In this document: positions 24,277 through 39,200 of the stretch, one piece after another
Position numbering within the stretch: position 1 is the stretch's first letter
Layout: each line of letters starts with the position of its first letter
Source: Stichopus chloronotus
Lineage: Eukaryota > Echinodermata > Holothuroidea > Aspidochirotida > Stichopodidae
Length of the DNA stretch: 64,000 bases
Assembly (NCBI GenBank): GCA_021234535.1
Contig: CM037848.1
Span: 10,517,444-10,581,443 of the forward strand
Direction of reading: 5' to 3'
Made by a program: the position numbers and the translations under genes
Notes under the pieces: model-generated
Database searches by the model: none
What the model saw: the letters and a program-made list of their open reading frames with translations, nothing else
Told to the model about the DNA's origin: nothing

Positions 24277-27200
24277 AGAACCAAACAACTGGCTGAAGCA
24301 AAACCATGAATTCTGTGGCCAATTTTAAGACACCAACTGGAGAAGGCGAGGAGGTCGAACTGTTAGTTCCAGCAAAGGTCCTTCAAGTGTTTACAGATCT
24401 AATGTTCACCCAGCAAGGGCGGGTACAGGATGGAATTATCAGGGAGTTGCAATCAATTCAAGAACGAGTCCAACTGGTGAGGGATCAAAATGGCATCATA
24501 TTAACAAACGATACTTTAAGTCTAGTTCTGCAAAGATAAGGTTCTTAGGTCATGGAACTGACTAGTGAAAGCACCGTATTATTGACTGTGGAAATATGCC
24601 TGCCTCATTTGTTACAGTCCTTACGCCCAGGAAAATAATATGGGAAGGGCCAGGTTGCAAGTTTTGTCTATATATCTCGTTGTACCCAGTCCTGTGCAGT
24701 ACCTTTGGAGTAACGTTTAACAATATCATTGAAGGCTTGCAATGAAAGTTTTTAGAAACTTTCGGTGTCTTAAATTTGATGCTGCGACTCTACTGCTAAA
24801 CCTCTTCACTGAAGTTAATGAATGCAGTTTCAGATATATACAGTAGAACATTCGATAAGCATAAGATTTAATATTTGATTGTGTTTTCCTTGATATGCTA
24901 ACATAATCTCAAAGTGTTCCTTATTATGATATGCCTTTTGGTCATGTGGCTAGAGCTAACAGTACTCACTGCACTCTGTCAAGTTCTAACAATAGGTAGT
25001 TATAGGTGTTGCTTTACTTTACACCTGGTTTAGTCCTGCCCTAGATCTCAAACATCTTGTTCATTTTAAAATGTTATTTTCTCATCCAATTTCATTCCTG
25101 TGTCCTCTCTCCAATGTTCCTTTTCAGGCTTTGCGACATTTTGGTATGAGTACAAAACTAGAAGCTACTCCTTCAGAGGTAATTATGTGTTATTTTCACC
25201 CATTATTTTTCAATTGAATCTTAGTAAATATCTCAAACTATGATAATTTGGAATTTTTTTAGTCTTTAGCTTGATCTTTTAACTTCAACTGATCTTCATA
25301 CTTTTCACCTCTTCAATCACATCACTTCTTTTTTTCTTTTTTTCTGTATCGGAATGGATAGTATGTACTATAAATGGATTTACTCAATAATTGCCTCTGT
25401 GCTAATTTTAATTTAAGATAGCTGAGGAAGAGATGAGAAGACGAAGGCCACCTGGTTTCCAGGCAAGGGAGAGGAGGCAAGAGGTAACGACATTGATCGA
25501 AACATAAGGTGAAAGAATGAATGTCTATAGGATATTTTTGGTACATGTCAGTGAGGAACACAGTCCATCAGTCTAGTCACTAAAGTTAATGAAATTGGAG
25601 TCAAGTATAAAGCTTATGTCCAGTTTTGAGAGGTTTGTAGTATAATCATCATTCTTGTAAAAAGAAACAAAGCTTTAATGTTCTATCAAATGTTAGAACA
25701 TAGGTAGTTAGCTTTATTTTGATGTGCAGTAAAAGATTGGACTGGACCAAACTCACCAGTGTGCATAGAATTTTTATAGAGTTGCTTAATAACCACAGTT
25801 ATACCTATATATATTTCAGTGCAGAGGGTAAAATGGCTAGATTGCCTTCAGGAGAAATTAACATGTAAATAGAATATTCCACTGTGACCAGATAAAACAT
25901 CATTTTGAAGTCATTATTCTGCTTTCCTATAGCAGAAGTAAGATTACAGAACATAGAGAAGTTACATTAATGCAAAATATGCAACCGTTCAATTGCAAAT
26001 GAGGTGTGTAAAGTCCCTTAAAAATTAATTTATAAAAACAAGAGACTGGAAAGCAATAAGTATAGTAAATGAAAATAAGTCACATCAGATTAGTAACTTA
26101 CTATTTTAAAATTTTGTATCGTATTAACTATGGCTGAAGAATACCATTTAAAGATCATCAGCAGAGAACCTAGGTAATCAAAAATATAACTTTATGATTA
26201 GCAGGAGATTTTTACCTTGGAAGAAAACTTTCTGTGGATTGTTTGTGTTTAACTAATTTAAGGGTCATTTCCATATGTATTCCCTAGTTAGATTAAGTAT
26301 GCTTTCATGTTTTATAGTTGCCTAGACATGAGTGAAAAACAGTCTGTACCAGTCATTGCTTACTCTGATTTTCTTCAATGTATCCAACAAATGTTGTGAA
26401 AAATGAATATTCAACCATTTGTTGATTGTTTGTGTTTAATTTATTGAAGAATTATTTCCATATGTATTTATTCAACAGATAGACTAAGGACTCACAAAGT
26501 TTGTAGTAGCTCACACACATGGAAAGGAAAAAACAGCCTTTTGGCTTTCATGTACCCAACAGATGTTGCATAAAAAGAAACATACAATCATTTGTTCATT
26601 GTGTGTGTTTAAATAATTTGTGGATCATTTCGGTATATGTTTATTCACCAGTTAAATTTAAGTACTCTAAATTTGCAGTAGCTCACACATGAGTTTGAAA
26701 AACAGCCTGTACATGTCGAAGCTTGCTCTGATAATCTCAGCTTTATCCAACAGGTGTTGCACAAAAGAAACATACAACCATATGTTCATCTTTTGTGTTT
26801 AAATAATTAACAGATCATTTTCATACTTATTTATTCACCAGTCACATTAAATACTTACAAATTTTGCAGAAGGCTATACATACGCAAGAAGACTCCCTGT
26901 TTTTGGATATGCCTCACTCTGTTGTTCTTTAATTATCCAACAGATGTTGCGTAAGAGAAACATACTCGATACCATCCATGAAATCCTTCAGATTTGTGCC
27001 AGAAGAGAAACTGTGAGTTTCTTTAAATGTTGATTAAGAGATTCCTTCCTTAATGTAAACCAAGAAAGGAAAGACGAGTTCATCGGTAACATTATCTCTG
27101 GAAATGCTGCACAGCTGTCCAAGTTTAGGATATGATTCAAATAGCTTTCAATCAACATTTTTAGTTGTATCATCACGTGGTAAATACATGAGAACAGAAA

Positions 27201-30200
27201 GGTGACATTATGCATGTAGCAGCAAGGCATTCAGCTGCTCAAGTAATGGTAGTGTCACATAACTCTGCACTTGGCTGGGGTGTGAAGAAATATCTTCAAT
27301 TTGACAATACAATAGGAAAAGAAAACATTATAACATTAATAAAACATTTATTTACACTTAATTTTGGACATTGCAGAAAGGAGTAGAAACTCATGTATAC
27401 AAGGATTGTCTTTTCTTGTATCGATAGTGACAAAAGAGAATCGTATATATTGAGTGTTACCCAGATTGATGGGGAAATATTCCCCTATTGGAAATGCTAC
27501 TTGTCATTTTTCGGCGAGCAATTCACATTAAAATTGAAAAAAAAAATAGACTAAGAGTTATGTTTTGAAAATTTTTGAGTGTAGTCTAAGAAAGTTTGGC
27601 ACATTTTAGATATAATTCTGTGACAAATTTCTGAAATTAAAAAAAAAAAATGATGATTCATGGTTTAATCTTAAAGTTGCAAATTATTTGTTTTCTTTTG
27701 TGTTCAGTATGCTGTTTGATGGTGTGACAAATTTGTTTATATTACAAATTATTGAACAAAAACTTCTACCTTTTACTTAGTAAAAAGGTAGAAGAAATGC
27801 ATTATTTTACAAAGATAATTCAATATTCAAAGAAGAAATAGGCCTATCTTTATTTTGATTTTGTGTCAATGTGAATTCTACTTCACTTTGCTTAAATACA
27901 CCAGCCGTACTTATCAGTATTTACTACAAGGGACCCATTGGAAAACTTGTCCTTGGTAGTTTAAATTATTCTATTTATTTACAAATGGGGAAATTAATTT
28001 TTAAGCTTAGAATATCCTGTCAAAACTTATATAAAAGTTGGTTTTGTAATTTTCTCTATACTTGTTTAAGAGACCTCTGATATTTGAATTAACAGAATTA
28101 TTCTGAAATAATGAGGTGAATGTGGCACTCAGTCTACTGCAATGAACAACCACTTTGGAATACCTCAAATCGGAATAGTTCCTGGCAACTAATATGGTGG
28201 TTTCATGCATTATTTATACTTTAGAATCAGGATGACAGAGATGTTCATCACATTATAAAACATGTGAGCAAAAAAACAAGAAAATGATTGGAAATATAAC
28301 CTAAAGCAATCTGTAAAAGAAAGTTAAACCATGCATGTCTCTGCATAATCATCATACTTCAATGTGTGGCCTAAGGCAGAATGCAATTTTAAAAGTTTAA
28401 AACAGAAAAGGGAGCAATACACTGAAGATGGTTTATATGTTTGGTTTCCATGGATACAGTGTTACTGCTGACAGTTGCTAAGCATAGTAATGAGCCAGTG
28501 TATTTAAATGTGTAATTTCAAATGTAAAGGATTACGTCCTCTCGCAAATGAATTATATTCCTTGGAAAATAGTCAAACTAATTCGGAAATTGCCGTCAGA
28601 CACTGGCAATGATACTAGAGACTGTAATGTTAACTGATTTATGGATAGTAGTTAACATTTCTGTGATGTATTTTTGTTAGCTACTTGATATTAAACATGT
28701 GTCTCTTGAACTCATGTGACAATGTCATACATTGCTTCTTTGTGGCAAACAAATAGTTGATAACGAAATTTTAATCGATGAACTACATGGAAGTGATTAA
28801 GTGTGGATTGAGGATAAGCTCACATAACCCTTGGTGGGATATATCAATGGGACTTGATGTTTTTGCATCAGAGGAAGCACATGCACATTAGTGACATTAG
28901 TAATCAAATGTCTAGTAATTCCTTTGATCATCTCCCCCACTTTCTTTTCCACCCTTCTGTGCAAGTATGATCTTTTGTTTGCTCCTTGCAACTATCAGGT
29001 ATCAGATATATTTTCTATTTGTCTTGTTTTTTGCTATGCTTCTTTTATCTTCTTAATTGTGGTATAGTGCATTTGAAAATTTAAAACAAGAAACGAGTGT
29101 GTCTCTGATTGCAATAATTGTATGATTGTATTTTATCAGATCTTAGATGAAGTTTCTGATTGGTTGTATGATGTGCAGATGGCTCTTGTGAGTATAATCA
29201 AATCACATTCGTTGGCAAAATGTATTCAAATTATGCTACATTATTTAAGTGCCAGATTGTCATTGCTTCATATCAGTGGGATCAGCCTATTCATAATCAT
29301 GAGTAAAAAGTTTCTCCTGCAATGTCGATTGCTTGGTCGTTTTTTCAAGAAAAGTGAGTAATTTGTTGTTTGGTGGAATAGAGAAATTCATCTTCAGAAG
29401 ACGGACAATCTTCATGCATTTATTGTACAAATCTATTAAAAGATGAAGGAAAATTACAGCCTGTGCAATTGTTGTAGGATGCCTAGCAAAATGCATTCTT
29501 GTAATTGATTTACACATTGTCGTAATAATAAGACTGATCAAGGACAGTCATACATACATCTTGAAATGATTAAAGTGTTGATATATACGTACAGTGGATT
29601 TGATTAAAGTGGCAATAGTTTGAGAGGAAATCGTTCCAGAACTCTTTGCAAAACCTTTAGGTTTCACATAACTTGACACTGTTATTTCACGTATACAGAT
29701 TAAAGATGAAAGGAATTGTCAACTAGCGGCATGTTCATAATTACATCTGTATTTGCCATCATTTGCATAAAGTAGTCATTACATTTCTTTCCTTTTTTTT
29801 CATTTATTTTGACTTTTATTCTTTTCCTTGTAGGAGAAGATTTTATCAACCAAGGAAGATGATAAGGCTTATGTAATACAGGAAATGGAAGCAGAAAAGC
29901 AGGCATAGTGAGAGAATAACTCATTTCCTTTCTATTGAGCAAAAACAACGGAACAGCAGGGAGGGGGGTATAAGTTAATTTCCATTTTATTTCTAGTCAG
30001 TTGTTCTTACAGCACCTTTTGCTCCATTGAGATTTTTTTGTATGTTTTAGGATGTTTTAATATTTTCTCTCTATCACTTTAGTATGGAAGAGGAGATAAT
30101 CTTTGAGTTAAGATGTAGACTGCTGGTGCATTTTCTCACAGGCACTGACAGTGCAAAGAACATCACACACACGAATGGGGCAGATGAAGTGCATCACATA

Positions 30201-33200
30201 GTGTGAACAGTTGGCTAGGCCTTGTATAAGCTAAATGCAGTGTAAGATTTGTAGTATATTCTTCAAAGCTATTCTTCTGTCAGTTGAAAAAGAAGATGAG
30301 CTCAGCAGGAATTTAAAATGTCATACTGATGTTTTTATATTAGAAAGTTACAGTGACCAGTACTGAGTAAAGTATTCATGTTTTCTGGACACATTGCCTG
30401 TGTAATTGCCAACCAGTGTAATAGAAATAATACCAACCAAACTGACATGTTATTTGTTTAACAAATTTTCAGTTTAGTCTACAATGAAGGAAAGAGGTTT
30501 TATAAGAAACTCAATGAAAAGTTCAAGAAGGTTGCAAAAGATATCTTTGAGACAATGGGCCAGATGTCACAGAGGCAAGAAGGGGATGAGTACCAGTGAG
30601 TTGCATTTCAGTTACCATTCAATACATATGTGACTTGAATAACTGCTGCCTGGAATGTTGTTCATGTTATTTTTTTTTTTGCTTGAAGAAGTCGATGTTT
30701 CTACTCATATTCCTGTACATGAGTCACATGCATATGTGCATTTAGCAGTATATTCATGTTTAATATTGTTATCAGTGTCAGCTATTAAAGTAATTGATTG
30801 TGATTAAAAGGGGATAATAAAGTCCCAATGTGATGTTTGAGATATTGGACAAGGTAGGGGTTAAAGAAGGAATATGACAAAATGTTTGTTTATGAATCTC
30901 ATGGGCTATGAGAGGTCCAACGGTGAGAGACAGGGAGGAGGTAGATGATGATAAAGGGATCAAGGGATGGATAGGGTCAGGATGTAGACCTCCACATTTC
31001 TGGAATTATAGAATCCAATAGCATTGTCCTATAGCATCATCCAAGAACAAGTACTTGGACAAATAAACATGCCAGTTAGTATGCAATGGTAGTGGTCTAT
31101 GGTATAACTTGTTTGTGATGTGACATTCGTTACCTGATGCATATTTAAAACCATAACTTGACATTCAGTACTAACAATTTTTTGTTAGGGTCATTTTTTG
31201 AAAACAAATAAGTTTACAAAAATGATAGGACAAGCACTTTCTTATTATAAGAGAATTACACTTTCATATCTGTTTCATTTTTGTTATTAAAATATATTTC
31301 TTCATCTCATTTGGTAAATAGTTCTTTGGATGCATGAAGAGTCAATCAATGATATATAGTCAGCAAGAAATAATATCAGAGGGATTTAGAAAAAAAAAAA
31401 AAAGGAGAAGTGTAATTTTATTTACAAGTTAGGAAAGCAATCACCGAACATATGCAGTAAATTATTTGTTTGTCTTTAATAAAGACATTTTCGATCTGAA
31501 TTTTGATATTTGTAACAAAACATCATATCAGGCTTTTGCCTGTTATTGTTCTTACACTGGAAGAGAAAGTAGAGATCAGATGTGTTGCACTGCATTGTAT
31601 TTGCAAATGATAAAAATGAACGCTGAAAATATGACCAGCTGTCACAGTCGTAGTGTTCAATGATTTGTAATGTAGAGTATGAGATCACAAGAAAAAGAAT
31701 ATGATAATTGAAGAGATCTTAAAAAGTAGATACTTGATACTGATTTTCCTTTCAGGCAAATGTTTGAGGAGACCGGAAACAGAAGCACCGACATTGATTT
31801 GGCGAGCCAAAGAATTAAAGCACTGAATGCAAAGATGCAAAACAATAGGAAAGCTATTCAAGGTAGACAAATCAATCTTTGTTTGAGATTTTAGGAGTTG
31901 TATTAGATACATGTATAATCTTTCTTGATAATATTCTTATGTTAAAGGTGCAGTGACAATTAGTTGTGTGATCATAAACTTTGTCAGGTTGAAGTTGATT
32001 CTTATTTTTCTTCTTTTCACACAAGGCAAAAATCTCCTGGCCGATGCAGAAAACTGGAGAGTGGCATCAATAGAAGTTAAGAAAGGCTTAGAGGATGCTT
32101 TTAGAATATGTAGAACAAACAATGACAGGATAAGTGAGTTGTGAAGATTATTCATAATTAACAAGCTATGTTGAGCAATGTGATTACCTTCGTGTTTGAT
32201 TTGTCACAGTTCAATGTGAACGTAAAGAAAACAGTTTGGTGCTGCTGAGTATAGTTCTTTTCATGATTCGTTTTAATTAATTTGATCTACCTCAGGTTAA
32301 CATAATAACATCATGGGTCTCCGACAGGATCATGTTTTTGGTTATCTGCCTGTTGATTTTATTAATCAAGCAAGTTATTTTTATAGGAACTGTTAAGTAT
32401 CATTTGCCCATTGTTGATTATTCAGTGTCAAATATACAGTAAGAGTATCAGTGTAACTCATGATGGGAGTATTTAGTATCATCTGAACTATGAGAGTATT
32501 AAGTATCATTTGTACATTGAGAGTATTTAGTGACATCTTTATGATGGGTGGATTCAGTATTGCCTGTTCTATGTGAATATATGGTGTCATCTGTACTATA
32601 GTAGTAATTGTCATCTGTACTATGAGAATATGTAGTATCATATATACAATGAGCTTATTCAGGGTCATTTGAACTATGGGAGTATTCTGTATCATCTGTA
32701 CTATGGAAGTAGCAAGTATCATCTGTACTTTGGAAGTAGTAAATATCATATGTACCATTGAAGTAGTAAGTATCATCTGTCCTTTTGAAGTAGTAAGTAT
32801 CATATGTACTATTGAAGTAGTAAGTATCATATGTACTATGGCAGTAGTAAGTATCATCTGTACTATGGAAGTAGCAAGTATCATCTGTACTATGGAAGTA
32901 GTAAGTATCATATGTACTATGGAAGTAGTAAGTATCATCTGTACTATGGAAGTAGTATCATATGTTCTATGGAAGTAATAAGTATCATCTGTCCTTTGGA
33001 AGTAGTAAGTATCACATGCACTATGGGAGTTTGATGGAAGTATTCAGTATCATCTGAAAAACAAGAGTAATTAGTATATATCTGTACTATGGGAGTATTA
33101 AGTATCACTATTTTGTGCACTATGGGAGCTTAGTATCACTTGGGGGGTATTTAGTATCTTCTCTACTCTAGGACTTTAGTATATGATCTGTACTATGTGA

Positions 33201-36200
33201 ACATTGTCTGTACTATGGAGTATTTAGTACCATCAGTGCCTTGGTAGTATTTAATCAGCAGGCTATGGGCGTCGCATAGTATCATCTGTTCTATAAAAGC
33301 ATTTAGTATTATCTGTGTTATTGAAGTATTTAGTATCACGTGGACTATTCAGAATCATTTTTGCAATGAAAGCATTAGTGTAAAATGGCAAGTTTGTCCA
33401 TGTGTTAAAAGAGCAAATTGTGTAACTTCCTGTGGGTGTTTCTAAATGCATGTGATTTCATTTAATATAATTTGTTTGTTTTCATCAAGTAAAAGTGTGT
33501 TTTGCATGAATTTCTGTTTTCCAGTTTTCCAAATTCTATCTTTTTTTATAGATGATACGGAAAACTTGCCATTTTATATTAGCGTCATTTGTTTGATTGG
33601 AGCATTTTATTGTGTGTACTATGTATTTAGTATCGTATCTACTGGTAATGTATTATTCATTGTTATTTATCATACTATTTACCCCTTTCTGTTTCCATAG
33701 CAATGAAGAGTGCCTTGAAGCAATTTAACTTCATGAATACTGCCATGGAGAGAAGGATAAGTGAAAATGCAGATATTTATGAAGAAAATTTAGAGCTTGA
33801 GGTGTGTCTATATTGACGTAAATAATACATGCCTACCTGGTCTGTATATTTACAAAGTTTTCAGCACCCCTCAATTGATTTTACCATTTTTGTCTGCTGT
33901 TTTTTTGTAGATAAAAATAAATCATTGCGAAAAACTGAATGAGAGATTAGATGAAGAAGCCAAGAAGAAAAGTGGTCGGATAACAGCACTAGAGAAACAC
34001 GTGGACAAACTAAATGCTAAACTTGTAAGTATCAAAAAAAGTATTACCTTGACCTAAAATATTGACAGTTTCGTTGTTGGTGTGATGAAGAAAATTGGTT
34101 CACACCATCAATGAGGTTTGTACAAATTCGGCTCAGATAATAGTTCTTTTTTTTCCCATGTACATTTAAGCATACAGTAATGCCTGATATCCATATAAAG
34201 TTAACTATTAAAATTATTGTCAATAACTTTACAATGACATCTGTATACATCAACTTTATTGTCATGAGTTCATGACTTGTTTGTGAGTCAGAAACATAAA
34301 AGCCAGAAATGGGAGAGAGATTACATATGTCCCTACACTGAGTTATCTGTTTGCTTGATCTCATCATTTCATTGACAAGACAATTGGATGCTGTGAACTT
34401 TTGAAGTTTTGTCAACCCTATATTCTCAGGAATGATAAATGCCTCTAAAGTGAAGCACACCACATACTTTACCTAAATGTAAATTTGTGTTCTTTCTACA
34501 TCTTTATCTTGTAGGTCACCACTGTTTATATACAGGATATAAATAACAGAAATAGAACTCAATTTAGCCACAGTAATGTCAAACATGGACCTCAGATTGT
34601 AAACTTTCTAACAATTTTCTTTTCCTATCTCTTTATTGCATTCTATTATTTTCTTCTCCCCCCCTTTTGGGCAGGGGGATGGGGGTATCACTGCCATTCA
34701 AAGGCAGCAGAGAGTGGAGCATTACTCTGTCCTGCTATGTTCCTGTGTGGAGTTACTATTGACTTATAATGTTCCAAGGCTATGATTTTTGTGGTCCTTA
34801 CACTTTCCTGCAGAATGAGATGAAATCAAAGCAAAAGCAGTTTAAAGCTGAAATGGAAAAAGCAAAGAATGCTCGAGTAACCCAGGCAGCTCAAGCAGGG
34901 ATAGATAAAGCAATTGCTACTGCTAATGCACAGATGGAAATGGAGAGAGGTAATGTTTCTGTTTTCTTTCTGTGCCCCCTCTCCCTCCTCCCTATCATTC
35001 ATTCTTGTCTTCCTGTCCCTTCTTCCCCTCCTTGCCCTTAATTCACCCTATCTTTCCAACCCTTTCCTTTCCCTCCTACTCTCCTTTCCCTCACCCATTT
35101 TCAGTGCCCTTCTCCACCACCCTCCTCCATCACCCCTCCTCTCCCTAATTCTTTGTGTACACTACACAAACAAGATCTTTTATATTAGTATTTGATGTGA
35201 CTTGTGTCATATACCAGTTAAAAGAGAAACTGCAATACTAATATTTCATTTACATGTATTACTCCTTACTCTTTAATATTATTTGCCAATTTTAGCAGAT
35301 GATTTATTCTGACTGTTCAGTACCATCTACCTGCACAGTAACTTCAGTGGATATATATATGCTTCCATGAATTACACATACATTACAAGACAGCTAATCT
35401 TCAGCTTAATTGAACCCTACAGCTAAGGCAGAAGAAGATATCAAACTACTGACTACAAAGATCGAGAACCAGGAGAGAGAATTTCAGCAAAAAGTGGATT
35501 CTCTGGAGGCAGAACTAAAAGACAGCGAGGTAAACGTTATGATTCTGGTGCAGTATTTTGTAAAGCTCGCAGGCACAATTATGCTAACTTGTTTGTAGTC
35601 ACATTGCAAACAGTCTGTGGGTTTTTGGTCAACTTATTTAGTATACTTACCTGGTGATTACTTTACATTTAAGTGCACAGGGTGATAAGAATCTCAGCAA
35701 TAGTATTTCAGTCTTTTGCAATCAACAGTTGTATTCATCTTTCTTGATTGCACTAATGTTTTCAGCCTTCATGGAGGTTGCAAATTTTACCATGAATTCG
35801 TCTAATTTCAACCATTGTATTGTAATATTTAGCCAGTCCAGCTGGGTATACTTTCATATCTTTATGCAGCAGATTAGTCTACAGTTGAGTTGTATTGAAA
35901 ATACTGTGATAACATTCATAGTACTATACACTTAGCTAGTTCATATTTTATTTTACTTGTTTTATTATCAAAGTATTTTTTTTAATTTATTTTATGTGTA
36001 GTTTCAGATTGAAGTTTAGTTTGTTTCATTCTTTGTTTTGTTTTGTTTTATTTTGCATTTTGTGTATTCTATTTTAATTTGATTTTGTGTATTCTATCTT
36101 GTTTTCATTTTACGTAGTCCATTTCTATTTTGCTTTACTTTGTGTGTATTATTTTGTTATTTTTTTATTCTACGTTTTGTATTGTTTTGTTTTTGTGTAA

Positions 36201-39200
36201 TGTATTTTTACATAGTTTCATTTTGTGTTTTATTTATCTTGTATTTTGTTTTGTGTATTAGTTGTTTAGTTTGTTTTATTCTTTGCTTTGTTTTTATTTT
36301 GCATTTTGTGTGTTCTATTTTAATTTTATTTTGTGCTTGTTTTATTTTGTGTTTCATTTATTTTGCATATTATATTTTTTATTGTATGTAGTCCCTTTCC
36401 AATTTGTTTCGCTTTGTGATTATTTTGTGGTTCTTTTATTTACGAATGATGTTACTTTGTTTTGTTTTGATGTGTTATATTTTCATTGTTTTAGTTCGTG
36501 TTTTGTTTTTATTTTATTTGTGCATTCTTTATGTAATTTGTCTCATCTTTCTTTTGTTTTTACTTTGTATTTTGTTTTCTTTAAAAGTATCACATTTACA
36601 TAGTGTTCTCTTTTGTAGGTTTTGTTTAATTTGTGTATTCTTTTTAAGTTTGTTTTATTTTTGTATTGGTTTGAATTTGTATTTTCTTTTGTTTTTTAAT
36701 GTATCATATTTCTATATTGTTTGATACTTGGTTTAGTTTTGTCTTTATTTTAATTTTACTTTGTGTTTTCTATCTGTAGTTTGTTTTATATTGTGTTTTG
36801 TTATATTTAGTGATAGCTTTCTTTTTGCGTTTTTCTTTTATTACCAGAGCACAATAACTAAATTACATATAGCCTTGGACAACCTGGATTCCCAACTTAG
36901 TGATGCATTGGGTGTGTATCTTTAATTGTTCGCTTCATAATCTCCCTGTCTCCCTTGCTCTGAACATATTAATTTCTTGATGTGTATTGGTTTTATATAT
37001 AAAATTTTTTAATAGATGTATTTATTTCTGTCTCTTTGACCCAGTTCTGTTCCTCACATGGTTATTTCTTTTTGGCTAGTTGTGTTTTATTTCTCATGTA
37101 GTGACATAACAAATTTGAAGAAGAGATTATGGAATATTAAACTATTTCATTACATGTAATATATAACTATTGTATGAGTATCTCCAGGTAATCACTGAAT
37201 GATACAGCTGAAGATCTATCAAGCCATGAAGAAAACTGTCATCTTTAGATTACATTTTGTGCAACAAATTGGTGAATTCACTTCGATATAAAGTATTGTA
37301 TTAGTGTCTCAGGAAAGTCCCATCATCCACCTGCCATGACTTGAGTTTCTGTTTCTTTTTATGTGCCAAAATGTCAAGTGCCTTACTTTTGCAGACAAGC
37401 AGGAAGAATATGCCAATCGATTGGACTTGACAGAGAACCAGAGTAAAGCCAAACAGTCCCGCCAGGAATCTATCAGAGAACAATACAAAGACCAGCTGAG
37501 AAATTACAAACGAGAGGTATATGCCTTTTATTACTTATTTGTTTTTATTTATTTATTCATGTGTTAAGAATATATTAAGAAATAAGTACAAATGTATATG
37601 AAAATGGCTCTGGAAGAAGTCAGAGGAAGCCCCATGAACGGTGTGGTATGAGTCGTCTTGAAACAAAATGCATGTACAAAAAATACAATAAACGAAAAAC
37701 AGAGGACAAGTGAGAAAGAAAAAGAAGAAATATAAGAAATGAAACTAAATATTTGTTGACACTGCTTAAAAATAATGTACAAAAATAAAAAAATACATTA
37801 ATGGCAGATTTTTTGTTACATATTTCTTTATCTAAGTGTAGTACATAATGTGTCCTATATTCAGAAAGTGACTATTTTATCACTGTCCTTAGTTCAATGG
37901 CAATGCAAATGCAATGCAAAGTTTGCTTCCTGCTTCTTCTATTGACATTTATTACACATAAATAATGTGAGTTTATACCTAGTACTTTCCACGAATGAAG
38001 AACCAAGCTGTAAAATTATATATACCATTACATATATTGAAAGCCCCTGTCAATTCTGCAAAGTAAGTCACTGTACTTTTCTTTATTCACTTACTTCGAT
38101 GACTGTTCATTACAAGTCTGATTGCAAATTAAAATTTATGTATGAATGCATAATGACAGAATAAATGGACAAAATAAGTCTTACATTCAGAAAATTCATA
38201 AAAATAACAATAATTATCAATACAGTGGAGGAGACCTGATGAATGAGGAGCAAGATCACGCCCTCTGTAGAGAAAAGAAAACAAAATGAAAAAAAAAAAA
38301 AGAAGCAGCACAATAAGTAAATTCCCTACCCTCCCCCTCTAAAAAAAAATTCAAGTATTTAAACAAAAGTTGTATGAGTCCAACAGTATGACAGCATTAT
38401 ATGATGCACCTAGTCCTCACAGAAGTTTTGTAATGTGTTAAATATCATGTCTCAAGAAGATCTTTTCTGCACGATAGAACATGACCGTGATATCTAGACA
38501 TACCATAGCGGTTAGGGCGTGCGTCCTCAGTCCGTTTAAACAAAAAATCATCAATTGTTATGATGTTGTAGATTGACACGTTGGAAAAGCAGATGGAGGG
38601 CATGAAACAGGAATTAAAATCTAAAGAAGAACTCATCTCCAGTCAAGAAGAAAAAATCACTGAGATTTTTGCCCAGCTCAAGGGGGTCACAAAGTCACCA
38701 GTTCAGCAGGCCAAGGACCTACCGCCGCCAGGTTCCCCCAATGAATTCAAACAGTATTTGGCTCGTTTGAAGAGTGATTACGAACATGAAATTCATATGT
38801 TGAAAGAACATAATGCCAAGGAGAAACAAAGGTGATGACTGGGTTTGAGCAATTTTTTTTTTTTTTGTATAAAACACATTATTTGATATTTTTGTAATGA
38901 CCTTTAAAAATTTATTATTGTGATAGCAGTTCATTGTAGCCATGGCAAGTAATGAGAAATTATTTCTAGAGATGAAGTTCTGTTGTAATGAATCACTGAG
39001 ATAAAATTTGTTATAAAAGTGTTCTCTCTCTTGTCTTAATAGAACCACCCACTGAAAATTGTTAGCATTACACTGTTACATGTGTCTGCTGTACTTTCTG
39101 TTTTTTTTAAAGAGAGATACATTTATTTGTTATTATTTGTTGATAAATATGATGGCGTTGCATACGGTAGTTGGGTGTTTGTTACCATGGCAACGTACTT

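Noticed and set aside
32393..32938. 181-codon minus-strand open frame
   Set aside because: It is the 27-bp minisatellite read through; the protein is a simple repeat and the repeat lies inside an intron.
34044..34463. 139-codon minus-strand open frame
   Set aside because: Lies in intron 12 of the well-supported + strand gene and lacks protein-like motifs or splice context.
36140..36724. Three overlapping open frames rich in Phe, Leu, Cys and Tyr
   Set aside because: Product of T-rich low-complexity DNA; no splice sites or conserved protein character.
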